A stretch of 64,000 nt of DNA from Erysipelotrichaceae bacterium (GCA_017432005.1 JAFRKA010000021.1:153403-217402); one strand, 5' to 3'; counted from the stretch's first letter, positions 27,294 to 36,453 are shown. The notes: generated from the sequence alone by a model not told the origin. Numbers and translations are program-made.

Positions 27294-28791
27294 TTACGAA
27301 AGACAGCTTCCCCCGATGATAATCGTCCTTTTTAAGATGCCCGATCATCGTTGAAAAATCTTTATCCGCAAAGCCAGGATTGAAACTGATCGCTTCCGTA
27401 TTCTCATTGAGGACGAACTTCGGATAAGACTTCGAAATCAGATACTTCCGGCTGTATTCGACGTTCTCAAGACAAAGAAGCGGTTCAGCGAAACCACTGC
27501 CGAAAGGCTTGAGTTCATCAAGCTCCTTAAGCAATTCCACATCCAGATCATCCTTGGTGATACACAATACCTCACAGTACTGTTCCTCGAACTTCAGATC
27601 ATTGTTTATGATGTATTCTTTCAGCTTTTCATAATCATCGCCCTTCATCGATAATCCGACAGCCTGCTGATGACCGCCATAAGCTGTAAAGATCTTAGAG
27701 ATTCCTTTAAGATAAGCGTAAAGATCGCAACCCTGCGGAGCTCTTCCTGAGCCCTTGAGCTCACCGTCATTTTCCGCAAAGACCAGGATTGGTCTGCCGC
27801 ATTCATTCATCAGCCGGTTGGCGATCAGACCGCATAATCCTTCTTTGAAAGCCTGTGATCTGACGATGAACACTCCGTTGACATCTTCTCTGATCCTTGA
27901 AGCCAGTGCTGCCATCTGTTTTGACAGGTCTTTTCTTTCTGTATTGATCATTTCGATCTTGTTGAGATAAGCCATGCAGCCGCTGCTGTTATCCAGGAGA
28001 TAACGGACGACATAGTTGACATTCAGCTGTTCATCCAGCCTTGAGACTGCATTGATCTTGGGAATGACATTAAAAGCCAGCGAATCATATGTGACATCCG
28101 ATCTGGACAGCAGATAATGGATCGGATAGATCTTCTCCCGGTTAAGTATCTCCAGCATCTTTCCCAGCATATAGCGGTTGTATCCAAAGACTGAGACCAT
28201 ATCGGCCAGAGTCGCCAGACCGCCGTAGACTTCAGTGAGTTCATCTTCCCTGATCGAATTCGACAATAGAGCACACAGACCTCCGGCACACATATCCGCA
28301 TAGTCTTCTTCAAAAAGATCCGGATGCAGGAAAGCATCAACCTCCGGTTTCCTTGAATATTCATGATGATCGATGACGAAAGTCTTCAATCCCAGCTCAG
28401 CTGCATATTCCAGCTGCTCAGTTGCAGCCACACCATTATCGACACACAGCAGACAGTCGAAATCGTTCTCGGCTGCGGTATCGACGATCCTTGAATTGAG
28501 GCCATATCCGTCCTTGCTGCGGGACGGGATATAGTAATTGGCTCTGATCTTCAGATCAGCGAAAAGACGCATCATGATCGTGGTCGCACAGATTCCGTCA
28601 CAATCATAGTCCCCGACAATAAAAAAACGCTTATCCTTTTCAGCTAAGAGTTTTTCTTTGAATTCCTTCAGTATCTCATTATCATAATCAGGCCTGAATC
28701 CTGATACATCAAGTTGTTCAGGTCTCACACCGTTGATCCGGCAGACTCTTTCTTTGATCGTACCCGGATCTTTATTGAACAGATATTTCAT
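27277..28791 (-). CDS. recJ: Single-stranded-DNA exonuclease RecJ, short form
   Basis: 504 residues, shorter than typical RecJ (about 570-780). DHH-family motifs are present: VGDYDCDGICATTIM, FDCLLCVDNGVAA, FVIDHHEYSR and the DHHA1 region ending GSGRAPQGCDLYAYL with GGHQQAVGLSM. The C-terminal OB portion is brief, and long C-terminal extensions are absent. RecJ degrades 5' ends in recombination and mismatch repair. It overlaps mraY by one base, linking the division cluster to the recJ-apt-relA cluster. Confidence 0.9.
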   Translation of the reverse strand: MKYLFNKDPGTIKERVCRINGVRPEQLDVSGFRPDYDNEILKEFKEKLLAEKDKRFFIVGDYDCDGICATTIMMRLFADLKIRANYYIPSRSKDGYGLNSRIVDTAAENDFDCLLCVDNGVAATEQLEYAAELGLKTFVIDHHEYSRKPEVDAFLHPDLFEEDYADMCAGGLCALLSNSIREDELTEVYGGLATLADMVSVFGYNRYMLGKMLEILNREKIYPIHYLLSRSDVTYDSLAFNVIPKINAVSRLDEQLNVNYVVRYLLDNSSGCMAYLNKIEMINTERKDLSKQMAALASRIREDVNGVFIVRSQAFKEGLCGLIANRLMNECGRPILVFAENDGELKGSGRAPQGCDLYAYLKGISKIFTAYGGHQQAVGLSMKGDDYEKLKEYIINNDLKFEEQYCEVLCITKDDLDVELLKELDELKPFGSGFAEPLLCLENVEYSRKYLISKSYPKFVLNENTEAISFNPGFADKDFSTMIGHLKKDDYHRGKLSFVIEDLL

Positions 28792-29762
28792 CAGGTGTTC
28801 AGTCCTATGAACAGACCGATAAGTGCCAGTATCGCTTCAACCATGTAGAAAGCGAAGACGATCTTTGTCTCACTGTGACCCTTGATCACAAAAGCATAGT
28901 GGATCGGAGTATAGGAGAAGATGCGCCGGTGGATGGTCCTTACCGCGATCTGCTGGACACAGACACAGAACATTTCAGCCACGAACACTCCGCCGATCAC
29001 AAACAGTGCAACCGTGAGATCGAGGATTATGCCTAAAGAGGCAAAAAGAGCACCCAGAGCCAGCGAACCGCTGTCACCCATAAAGATCTTTGCCGGGTGA
29101 AAATTGAACTTCAGATAGCCTAAAAGGCCTGCCAGGATGCAGATGAGGAAAAAGACGATATTGTATTCATTTTTGACATACGCCAGAACGACAAAAGGCA
29201 GTAAGGCGATGAACGATACACCGGCACACAGACCGTCCATACCGTCAGTGAAATTGACCGCATTGGCTTCAGCCATGTAAAGCAGGATCATGAACGGAAT
29301 GAAGATGATCCAGCTCAGTCTGACCGTAACACCTGTAAACGGAATACTTACCTGGATCGGAATGACTCTGTTGAACAGGATGAACAGTGCCAGTGAATAT
29401 ACAAATTCCATGATCAGTCTGGTCTTCGGAGACAGACCGTCATTCTTGTGCGAGATTATGATGAGATAATCATCTATGAAACCTACAGAACAGAGAAGCA
29501 GATAAGACAGCAGGACAAAAAGCAGTCTGGGGTCAGAAATCCCCTTGAAATTAAGAATTATATAAACCAGGATCGGGATGACCACAAAAAGCAGTCCGCC
29601 CATGATCGGAGTCTTTTCTTTCTTCTTGAATTCTTCCAGTGCATATTCTGAAGTGACCTGACTGATGTTCCTTTTTTTCAGATAGGAAATGAAATGCGGC
29701 ATGATGATTATCATCAGGGCCAGCGTCAGAATAAACGCGATCACACACATGGTCAGATTCAT
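28791..29762 (-). CDS. mraY: Phospho-MurNAc-pentapeptide transferase MraY
   Basis: 323 residues with about ten membrane helices. MraY makes lipid I from UDP-MurNAc-pentapeptide and undecaprenyl phosphate. Signature loops: EANAVNFTDGMDGLCAG (Mg and nucleotide site) and FMGDSGSLALGA. It follows the PBP gene as in other dcw clusters, but recJ comes next instead of murD. TATAAT lies eight bases before the ATG, and no Shine-Dalgarno is seen. Confidence 0.95.
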   Translation of the reverse strand: MNLTMCVIAFILTLALMIIIMPHFISYLKKRNISQVTSEYALEEFKKKEKTPIMGGLLFVVIPILVYIILNFKGISDPRLLFVLLSYLLLCSVGFIDDYLIIISHKNDGLSPKTRLIMEFVYSLALFILFNRVIPIQVSIPFTGVTVRLSWIIFIPFMILLYMAEANAVNFTDGMDGLCAGVSFIALLPFVVLAYVKNEYNIVFFLICILAGLLGYLKFNFHPAKIFMGDSGSLALGALFASLGIILDLTVALFVIGGVFVAEMFCVCVQQIAVRTIHRRIFSYTPIHYAFVIKGHSETKIVFAFYMVEAILALIGLFIGLNT

Positions 29763-29770
29763 ACCCGAAT

Positions 29771-29776
29771 ATTATA
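29771..29776 (-). promoter_or_regulatory. -10 box for mraY, near-leaderless
   Basis: TATAAT eight bases before the mraY ATG, just past the PBP stop; predicted untranslated leader of about two bases. Confidence 0.55.
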
Positions 29777-29781
29777 CACCA

Positions 29782-32010
29782 TTATCCTTCTTCTTCGGAA
29801 GCAGTGACATCATCCGTTATCTCTTCAATCTTTTCCGGTTCCGTGTAATTGATGTTGCGGAATCTGATCGTAATCTGCTCAGAACTGTCGACGGTCGTAC
29901 CTGGTGAGACTGACTGTTCATAGGCGACACCATATCCATCCAGGGCAAACGACAGTTTCGACATGTTCCAGTAACCGATGACTTCCTTTCTGGTCCAGCC
30001 GTTAAAATCAGGCAGGACGATCGTGTTGCCGTCAGTAAGCAGGAAGATCTTCTGGAACGTATAGATGTTTTCACCTGCTTCAGGATATTGTCCTATGACA
30101 TTATCCCCTTCACCGATATTGAATACTTCCATATCTATAGCTTCCAGTTTCTCTTTGCATTCATCAAAGTCAGCTGAAAGCAAATCAGGCATCTCATAGC
30201 GCTGCGTATACTTCTCAGCTTTTTCGATATCATCGGCTATCGTCACACTTTCAAGTAATGCGATCCGATCGACCAGATCAGGGATCGGCTTCTTGTCATA
30301 GTTGTAATAGACCGTTTCCGGCGATACATAGGCAAAATACAGTTCATACTGCGGATCACCGTACGGGAATCCCAGCATGCAGGAGATGATATTATCGTTT
30401 TCATCGTATGTACCGTCGATCGGTATCTCAGATGTTCCGGTCTTGCCCATGACCTCAACGCTCTGAGCCGCATAGTGTCTGCAGGTCCCTTCAGGATCAG
30501 AGACGACTCTTCTGAGCAGATCCTGCATCTGTTTCGCAGTATCTTCACTGATCGGTCTGGATACGACGTTTCTTCTGCCCTTATAGACAGTCGTATTCGT
30601 ATTGGGATCGACGATCTTGTCGATGAAATAAGGCTTGATCATCTCGCCGTTGCCAAACATGGCTGTATAGGCCTGTAAAAGCTGCAGCATCGTCGTCGAA
30701 GAACCCTGACCATAGGTAGCGGTTATATCGTCGACCGGAGAAAGACCGTAGTTTGTATAACCTGAGATCTCACTGATACCGTCAGAATTGACCGTCTGAT
30801 ACAGATGATAACGGTTCAGGTATTCTTCATAATTGCTTTTTCCGACATATTGTGAAAGCAAGGTCGCAGTAGCGACGTTACTCGAGTAGATCAGACCGTA
30901 GTCCAGAGGGATATAGCCCCATTCACGGCGGGAGACATTGTAGATACAGCCCAGCTGATTGCCGCTGTAGGTCCTGCCGCTGGTCTCCGTATAACAGTAA
31001 GGAGATGAATCGAATGAAGCGTCACCGTCATAGACACCGAGGTCCATCGCCGCCGAGTAGATGACGGCTTTCATGACGGAACCAGGTTCATATGCCAGCT
31101 GGGAGCCATAGTTGACCTGAACATCATCAGATTGGGGTCGGTTTGGGTTGAAGGAAGGAGTCTGTCCCCAGGCCAGGATCTTGCCGGTCTTAACTTCAAC
31201 TACAGCTCCCCATGCACGGCTGGCATTCTTATATTCCATCGTTTCCTGCAAAGCGGTATTAAGTGCTTCCTGAATGGAAACATCAAGTGTTAAATAAACA
31301 TCATATCCGTTTACAGCTTCGACTGTCTGATCGTACATTCCCGGCAGGATATATCCGTATTTATCGCGCTGATAGGAATGATATCCGTCAGTGCCTGACA
31401 GTTCATCGTCGAGATAGGCTTCTATGCCCAGTTTACCGACCAGTTTTCCCGTATTATCGGACTGGGCAAAACCGACCAACTGCGGACAGAAGTCTTCACC
31501 GTAGGGATAGAAGCGCTTATACGAATTACGGAATTCGATACCGTGCAGGCCTTCGATCGCCTCTATAGCTTCTTTCTGTTCCTTCGACAGATTGCGGCCA
31601 CTTGATCCAAGTTCGATCTGATACAGACCCTGATTGGAGATGAGGATATCATAGATATCCGCTGCTTCCATCTCCAGGATCGGCGCAAGCGCTTCAGCCG
31701 TAAAACGCGGATTGTCGACATAGGCGATCTGATCGGAACTGGAAAGACGTTCCGGATCAAGGAAACAGATGATGTCATAAGTCTGAACATCCTGAGCTAC
31801 GATCTCTCCTGCTGAATCATAGATGTTTCCTCTTGAGGCAAAGATCTTCTCATCGACATTGGATACTGAACTGACATAGTTCACCAAGGATGTCCTGGAA
31901 CGGATATGCAGCTTGCCGATCGTAACGACAAAAACGTTGACTATCACGATAAACGCTGCAGTCAACATCAAAATATAGAGAAAACGAAGTCTTGCATTAC
32001 TTCGTTTCAT
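29782..32010 (-). CDS. Class B penicillin-binding protein with PASTA domains (PBP2X/2B type)
   Basis: 742 residues: one N-terminal membrane anchor (about 10-32), dimerisation domain, then the transpeptidase with SVMK (S311, K314), SSN (376-378) and KTG (523-525). Two PASTA repeats follow (from about 610 and 675), which bind peptidoglycan or muropeptides, and the tail is acidic. It crosslinks septal wall with FtsW. Its start lies just after the ftsL stop, and the order rsmH-ftsL-pbp-mraY is canonical. Confidence 0.93.
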   Translation of the reverse strand: MKRSNARLRFLYILMLTAAFIVIVNVFVVTIGKLHIRSRTSLVNYVSSVSNVDEKIFASRGNIYDSAGEIVAQDVQTYDIICFLDPERLSSSDQIAYVDNPRFTAEALAPILEMEAADIYDILISNQGLYQIELGSSGRNLSKEQKEAIEAIEGLHGIEFRNSYKRFYPYGEDFCPQLVGFAQSDNTGKLVGKLGIEAYLDDELSGTDGYHSYQRDKYGYILPGMYDQTVEAVNGYDVYLTLDVSIQEALNTALQETMEYKNASRAWGAVVEVKTGKILAWGQTPSFNPNRPQSDDVQVNYGSQLAYEPGSVMKAVIYSAAMDLGVYDGDASFDSSPYCYTETSGRTYSGNQLGCIYNVSRREWGYIPLDYGLIYSSNVATATLLSQYVGKSNYEEYLNRYHLYQTVNSDGISEISGYTNYGLSPVDDITATYGQGSSTTMLQLLQAYTAMFGNGEMIKPYFIDKIVDPNTNTTVYKGRRNVVSRPISEDTAKQMQDLLRRVVSDPEGTCRHYAAQSVEVMGKTGTSEIPIDGTYDENDNIISCMLGFPYGDPQYELYFAYVSPETVYYNYDKKPIPDLVDRIALLESVTIADDIEKAEKYTQRYEMPDLLSADFDECKEKLEAIDMEVFNIGEGDNVIGQYPEAGENIYTFQKIFLLTDGNTIVLPDFNGWTRKEVIGYWNMSKLSFALDGYGVAYEQSVSPGTTVDSSEQITIRFRNINYTEPEKIEEITDDVTASEEEG

Positions 32011-32012
32011 TA

Positions 32013-32312
32013 TTATTCACCTGCGACAGAGATTATATTGTCAGATACCTGATCAAGATTGGCAGCTGCAGCAGCTGCATAGATCCTGTCTTTGTTTTCC
32101 AGATTATTGATCTCGTAACTTAAAGTTTGATTCTCAGCCTTAAGCAGAGCCAGTTCCTCATTCATGGACTGGATCCTCATCGCCAGCGAAGCATTGACCG
32201 TATTGACCAGCAGGCTGGTCGCAAGCCATGATATCAGGGCAAAAGTAAAGATGATGATCGCAAAACCATTCATGCTCAATCTTCTTCTTTTCTTTTTAAC
32301 TATCTTAGCCAT
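32013..32312 (-). CDS. ftsL: FtsL-like cell division protein
   Basis: 99 residues: basic N-terminus (KIVKKKRRRLSMNG), one membrane helix (about 14-37), then an extracytoplasmic coiled coil with heptad Leu/Ile (MNEELALLKAENQTLSYEI). This is the FtsL topology. Sequence similarity in this family is poor, so the call rests on topology and position between rsmH and the PBP gene. It overlaps rsmH by eight bases. Confidence 0.8.
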   Translation of the reverse strand: MAKIVKKKRRRLSMNGFAIIIFTFALISWLATSLLVNTVNASLAMRIQSMNEELALLKAENQTLSYEINNLENKDRIYAAAAAANLDQVSDNIISVAGE

Positions 32313-33210
32313 TTCTCTTCTTTATTCCCCTGATAATCGCGCTCTTGGCACGTCGGTTGTTTTCGATCTCCTCATCATCGGCCTTGTCACCGTGATTGAG
32401 GAGTATATAATCGGCCTGTTTCACCTCTTCAGGCCTTAAAGCGATCCGCTTGTCATCTTCCACAGTGGAAAGCCTTTTGAAATAGTACTTCACGAGTTTG
32501 TCTTCCAGTGAATGGAAAGTGATGATCACCACTCTGCCATCCGGTTTCAGGATAGGATCGAAACTGTTCAGGAAGCTCTTCAGTGATTCAAGTTCATGGT
32601 TCACTTCGATCCTGATCGCCTGGAAAGTCTGTTTGGCAGGATGCCCTTTTTTGGAAAGAACCTTTGCCGGCAAAGCTGATCTGATCACCTCTACCAGTTC
32701 CAATGTTGTAGTAATCGGACGGCTTTCAACTATCCTGGCAGCGATCTTTCGCGCATACCTTTCTTCGCCATATTCCCACAGAACTTCAGCCAGCCTCTCT
32801 TCACTGTATCCGTTCACGACATCATAGGCACTGAGTTCATCTTTCCTGTTCATCCGCATATCCAGCGGACCGTCATAGCGGTAGGAAAAGCCTCTCTTCG
32901 CTTCATCGAACTGCGGAGAAGAAACACCCAGATCGAGCAGTATACCATCGACCTGATCGACATATCTGTTCATATTCATGTAATTGTCATGGATATAAAC
33001 GACGTTGTCATGATCCTTCAGCACCTTACTGGATTCTTCTATCGCCTCTTCATCCAGATCGAAGCAGTACAGTTTCCCCTTATTCAGTTTTTCTAAGATC
33101 AGTTTTGAATGACCCCCTCTTCCCAGAGTTCCATCCACATATATGCCGTCCTCTTTGACATCGAGCAGTTCAATGGCTCTTTCAGGCATTACCGAGATAT
33201 GTTCAGCCAT
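32305..33210 (-). CDS. rsmH: 16S rRNA (cytosine-1402-N4)-methyltransferase
   Basis: 301 residues. SAM-binding motif YVDGTLGRGGHSKLIL, acidic motif LYCFDLDEEAIE, and GILLDLGVSSPQFD. RsmH methylates C1402 in the ribosomal P site. It overlaps mraZ by eight bases at its start and ftsL at its end, in the mraZ operon. Confidence 0.95.
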   Translation of the reverse strand: MAEHISVMPERAIELLDVKEDGIYVDGTLGRGGHSKLILEKLNKGKLYCFDLDEEAIEESSKVLKDHDNVVYIHDNYMNMNRYVDQVDGILLDLGVSSPQFDEAKRGFSYRYDGPLDMRMNRKDELSAYDVVNGYSEERLAEVLWEYGEERYARKIAARIVESRPITTTLELVEVIRSALPAKVLSKKGHPAKQTFQAIRIEVNHELESLKSFLNSFDPILKPDGRVVIITFHSLEDKLVKYYFKRLSTVEDDKRIALRPEEVKQADYILLNHGDKADDEEIENNRRAKSAIIRGIKKRNG

Positions 33211-33640
33211 TGTTCAGCAGCTCACTCAGATTTTCGGCAACTTCCTCAAAGTTATTGGAAGCATCGACATAGTAGTTCTCCCAGGTAGCCTTATCCCAGA
33301 TCTCGATATGATCGTTGGCACCGATGACTACACATTCCTTGGTGATGTTCACCGGCTTGGACAGAAATGACGGGATCTGGATCCTGCCCTGGTTGTCCAG
33401 CGTACACTCGGTAGCCGTACTCGTCAGCATCCTGATGTACTGTCTGGCAGCTTTCTTGGTGGTCGGCAGCTTATTGACTTCCTCAAACAGTTTTTCCCAC
33501 TGTTTCAGCGAATAGATCGTCAGACAGCCGTCCAATCCTCTGGTCAGTATAAAGGTGGTATGAAGTTCTTCACGAAATTTACTGGGGACAATAATCCTCC
33601 CCTTGGCATCAAGATTATGCTGATACTCGCCAATGAACAT
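33203..33640 (-). CDS. mraZ: Transcriptional regulator MraZ
   Basis: 145 residues with two AbrB-like swapped-hairpin repeats (DAKGRIIVPSKFREEL near 11 and DNQGRIQIPSFLSKP near 84). It begins MFIGEYQHNLDAKGR, the family signature. MraZ forms ring oligomers that bind tandem GTGG boxes upstream of its own gene and control the dcw operon. The matching box array is directly upstream and reaches the ribosome site. Confidence 0.96.
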   Translation of the reverse strand: MFIGEYQHNLDAKGRIIVPSKFREELHTTFILTRGLDGCLTIYSLKQWEKLFEEVNKLPTTKKAARQYIRMLTSTATECTLDNQGRIQIPSFLSKPVNITKECVVIGANDHIEIWDKATWENYYVDASNNFEEVAENLSELLNNG

Positions 33641-33642
33641 TT

Positions 33643-33698
33643 CCCACTTTTACCCACTATATACCACTTTCTACCACTATTATTCCATTTAAAACCAC
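33643..33698 (-). promoter_or_regulatory. Tandem MraZ operator boxes
   Basis: GTGG(G/T) boxes repeat every ten bases in the transcribed direction: GTGGG at 33643-33647 and 33653-33657, GTGGT at 33663-33667 and 33673-33677. A degenerate ATGGA (33684-33688) and GTGGT (33694-33698) follow. The first box lies three bases before the mraZ ATG, in the place of the ribosome site; a TATAGT-like -10 lies between boxes. Confidence 0.8.
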
Positions 33699-33709
33699 TT
33701 TTGTAAATA

Positions 33710-33736
33710 AAAAAGTGCAATTTTTTTGCACTTTTT
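33710..33736. terminator. Symmetric hairpin between rpmF and mraZ
   Basis: Eleven-base-pair stem AAAAAGTGCAA/TTGCACTTTTT with five-base loop and T-runs on both strands, just upstream of the MraZ boxes. The region 33740-33838 beyond it holds nothing I recognise. Confidence 0.55.
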
Positions 33737-33838
33737 ATGCATTTTTTGTTCATATAGGATATCCGGATCACTGACGATATGCTGTTTTTATACAAATAAG
33801 GATTTCCGTCGCTTTATCAGAAATGCTGTTTCAGGCAC

Positions 33839-33861
33839 AAAAAAATCCGGTCAATACCGGA
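33839..33861 (-). terminator. rpmF terminator
   Basis: Stem TCCGGT/ACCGGA with loop ATTG followed by seven T, about 60 bases after the rpmF stop. Confidence 0.8.
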
Positions 33862-33920
33862 CATCGTATGTTCTGGATGGTATTAAAAAAGAAGAATTGC
33901 TTCTTCCGTTTTAATGAAAC

Positions 33921-34070
33921 TTATTTTGCACCGCAGTTAGGGCAAGCGCGATGAGCCAGTTTGTATTCACCGCAAGAAGGGCATTTAACCATAGCAGGTG
34001 CCATTAATTTATAATGAGTTCTTCTTTTTGCCTTACGTGTTTTAGAGTTTCTTCTCTGCTGAACAGCCAT
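33921..34070 (-). CDS. rpmF: 50S ribosomal protein L32
   Basis: 49 residues, [20 protein letters not shown]. Two CxxC pairs (CPSCGEY, CPNCGAK) form the zinc ribbon, so this is the zinc-containing (C+) form. It lies two bases after yceD, the usual yceD-rpmF pair. Confidence 0.95.
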   Translation of the reverse strand: MAVQQRRNSKTRKAKRRTHYKLMAPAMVKCPSCGEYKLAHRACPNCGAK

Positions 34071-34072
34071 TG

Positions 34073-34567
34073 CTAATCATCCTCCTCAAACTTCCAGTCT
34101 TTAAGCTTCTGTAAACGCGGATCTATTTCATCTTTTGAAGATGAATTGAAGTCTTCCTCAGATACAAAAGTCCAACCATCCCTTCTAGAATACTCTATTT
34201 TTTCCTTTTTTACAACTTTTATCGGAACTTCCGGAAGTACTATATATAATACCATATTTTCGATATCTTTGTTTTCATTCAGATAAAATCCCTCTTCATC
34301 TTCTTTGGCTACCACTTTTTCATCTTCGCTCAGGTCAAACGGTACATAGACATCTTCCAGTGATATGGCACACGGACAGACCATGTTTCCCGTGATGTGA
34401 TAGTTGATCCGCAGTTCATCGGAAGCATCATAATAGAACGAGATATCGCCCTTCACATCTTCCAGTCTCCTCAGAAAAACATTATCCTCAACAGGATAGT
34501 TTTCAATCTCGACCGGATAGACTTTCTCATCGGCGATATTGGCCAGATCTTTAAGAAATATTTTCAC
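34073..34567 (-). CDS. yceD: YceD/DUF177 family 23S rRNA accumulation protein
   Basis: 164 residues from a GTG start ([20 protein letters not shown]). DUF177 features: a central [10 protein letters not shown] with a Cys pair, and an acidic C-terminus ([10 protein letters not shown]). It is paired with rpmF as in most bacteria and is implicated in 23S rRNA processing. A longer reading frame upstream would run through the divergent tmcAL start and was rejected. TATAAT is six bases before the GTG. Confidence 0.88.
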   Translation of the reverse strand: MKIFLKDLANIADEKVYPVEIENYPVEDNVFLRRLEDVKGDISFYYDASDELRINYHITGNMVCPCAISLEDVYVPFDLSEDEKVVAKEDEEGFYLNENKDIENMVLYIVLPEVPIKVVKKEKIEYSRRDGWTFVSEEDFNSSSKDEIDPRLQKLKDWKFEEDD

Positions 34568-34573
34568 AGCCTC

Positions 34574-34583
34574 ATTATATAAT
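34574..34583. promoter_or_regulatory. Palindromic bidirectional -10 for tmcAL and yceD
   Basis: ATTATATAAT is a perfect palindrome that reads TATAAT on both strands (plus 34578-34583, minus 34574-34579). On plus, six bases (AGTCTT) separate it from ATG of tmcAL; on minus, six bases (GAGGCT) from GTG of yceD. Both starts would be exactly leaderless. Only 22 bases separate the two start codons. No -35 is convincing on either side. Confidence 0.7.
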
Positions 34584-34589
34584 AGTCTT

Positions 34590-35678
34590 ATGAAAACTGC
34601 AGGAATCATCGTCGAGTATAATCCGTTCCACAACGGTCATGATCATCACATCCGGCAGACCAGAGCGATCTGTGAACCGGACGTCCTGATCGCCTGCATG
34701 AGCGGCAATTATAATCAGCGCGGAGATATCTCGATCATCAATAAATTTGCAAAGACTGAAGCAGCCCTTTCTCACGGTGTCGATCTGGTCGTGGAACTGC
34801 CCTACATCTTTACCGTGCAGAACGCCTATGTCTTCGGATCAAAAGCCGTCGAGATCCTCAACAGACTGAAAGTGGATGATCTGGTCTTTGGTTCTGAGTC
34901 CAACAACCTCGAGGAACTTAAGAAATACGCAGAACTGGAAGTAGATGTCACCAGGCTGAAACAGCTCATGCATGACGGCAATTCCTATCCGAAATCATAT
35001 GGACTTCTCAGTGGATCATTGTATCCCAACGACATGCTGGCAGTGACATATCTGAAAGCCCTGAAACAGACCGATATCAGACCCGTCAGTATTCAGCGGA
35101 CGAATGACTACCTTTCTGAAGAGATGGATGTGATCGCTTCAGCTACAGCCATCAGAAAAGCCCTGAAAGAAGGAAAAGACATCTCCAAAGCTACCGACCT
35201 GCAGATTGATGAACCGCTGTTCAACGAGGATCTTTATCCCTATATCCGCCGTCTGCTGTTCACGACCGACAGGAAAGACCTTGAAGAGATTTTCATGGTC
35301 ACGGAAGGTATCGAGAACCTGCTGAAAGAAAACGCAATCCGCTGTGACAGCTATGAGGATTTCATCAATAATTCCATCTCCAGACGCTATACGAGATCGC
35401 GGATCCAGAGGATCCTGTTACATATGGCCAACAGGATAAAAAAGGAAGATGTCAACGATCTTCCTGATAATGACTATATCAGAGTGCTCGGTTTCAATGA
35501 AACCGGACGCCGTTATCTTAAACAGATCAAAGACGAAATAAATATCGTAACGCTCTTCAAAAACATCCCTGAGCCTTATAAAGATATTGAATGGAAGACT
35601 TCCCTGCTCTATGCGAGCTTGTATAAAGACCCTTCCGCATATATCAGAAGAGAACTGCAGGGTCCTGTCATAAAATGA
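34590..35678 (+). CDS. tmcAL: tRNA(Met) cytidine acetate ligase
   Basis: 362 residues starting MKTAGIIVEYNPFHNGH, the nucleotidyltransferase signature of this family (formerly DUF795/YlbM). TmcAL makes ac4C34 of elongator tRNA-Met from acetate and ATP. Further family segments are MSGNYNQRGD and LVFGSESNN. It is one of the few plus-strand genes and is divergent from yceD-rpmF. Confidence 0.92.
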   Translation: MKTAGIIVEYNPFHNGHDHHIRQTRAICEPDVLIACMSGNYNQRGDISIINKFAKTEAALSHGVDLVVELPYIFTVQNAYVFGSKAVEILNRLKVDDLVFGSESNNLEELKKYAELEVDVTRLKQLMHDGNSYPKSYGLLSGSLYPNDMLAVTYLKALKQTDIRPVSIQRTNDYLSEEMDVIASATAIRKALKEGKDISKATDLQIDEPLFNEDLYPYIRRLLFTTDRKDLEEIFMVTEGIENLLKENAIRCDSYEDFINNSISRRYTRSRIQRILLHMANRIKKEDVNDLPDNDYIRVLGFNETGRRYLKQIKDEINIVTLFKNIPEPYKDIEWKTSLLYASLYKDPSAYIRRELQGPVIK

Positions 35679-35699
35679 TCCGGTTCATTGAACCGGATC
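35677..35699. terminator. Shared terminator of tmcAL and yebC
   Basis: Perfect ten-base-pair stem GATCCGGTTC/GAACCGGATC with loop ATT; T-rich on the plus side (TTTATT) and ATTTTA on the minus side. It serves two convergent genes. Confidence 0.8.
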
Positions 35700-35703
35700 T
35701 TTA

Positions 35704-36423
35704 TTACATAAGTACGTTGTGATAGACTTCCTGGACATCGTCTACTTCATCCAGGTTATCCAATAATCTCTGCCACATCTCCTTGTCATGATCATCTGTC
35801 AGTGTGACATATTCCTGAGGCAGCATCTTGATCGCACATACTGCATACTCACAGTCAGGGATCAGGGCATCGATGGCTTCCTGAGCCTTGTGCAGGTCAG
35901 CCGGTGCGACATAGACAGTCATTTCACCGTCTTCAACTTCCAGATCACTGACATCGACATCGGCATTGATCAGCGTATCCAGCATCGTATCCTCATCCTC
36001 ATATTTGAAGGACAAAACGCCCAGATTGTCATAGTTGAATGATACAGAACCTTTGACGCCCATCTTGCAGTGAGACTTGTTGAAGCAGGAGTTCATCGCT
36101 GCGACCGTTCTGTTGGAATTATCCGTCAGACAGTCGATGATGATCGTAGCACTGCCCGGTCCAAAGCCTTCGTATCTGAGTGAATCATATGATTCGCTCG
36201 ATCCGCCTTTGGCTTTCTCGATGGCTCTCTTGATGACGTCAGCAGGGACCTGATTGGCCTTGGCTTCCTTGATCTTGGATCTTAATGCGAGGTTCATTTC
36301 GGGATCAGGCACGCCAGACTTGGCAGCGATATAGATCTCTTTGCCGTATCTTGAATAAACCTTTGATTTCATTGCAGCAGTTTTAGCCATTGCTGCAGCT
36401 CTAACTTCATGCGCTCTTCCCAT
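35704..36423 (-). CDS. yebC: YebC/PmpR family regulator or translation factor
   Basis: 239 residues from MGRAHEVRAAAMAKTAAMKSKVYSRYGKEIY, the usual YebC N-terminus. AGAGGTG precedes this ATG; the ATG three codons earlier is less likely. Typical segments: PDMNLALR-like PEMNLALRSKIKEAK and GGSSESYDSLRYEGFGPGS. YebC proteins act as DNA-binding regulators and some relieve ribosome stalling at prolines. Confidence 0.92.
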   Translation of the reverse strand: MGRAHEVRAAAMAKTAAMKSKVYSRYGKEIYIAAKSGVPDPEMNLALRSKIKEAKANQVPADVIKRAIEKAKGGSSESYDSLRYEGFGPGSATIIIDCLTDNSNRTVAAMNSCFNKSHCKMGVKGSVSFNYDNLGVLSFKYEDEDTMLDTLINADVDVSDLEVEDGEMTVYVAPADLHKAQEAIDALIPDCEYAVCAIKMLPQEYVTLTDDHDKEMWQRLLDNLDEVDDVQEVYHNVLM

Positions 36424-36453
36424 AAATTGCACCTCTTTTTTTACTCTATTATT

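Noticed and set aside
33740..33838. Possible small RNA or short gene between rpmF and mraZ
   Set aside because: No reading frame with a ribosome site and no stable structure beyond the two terminators.
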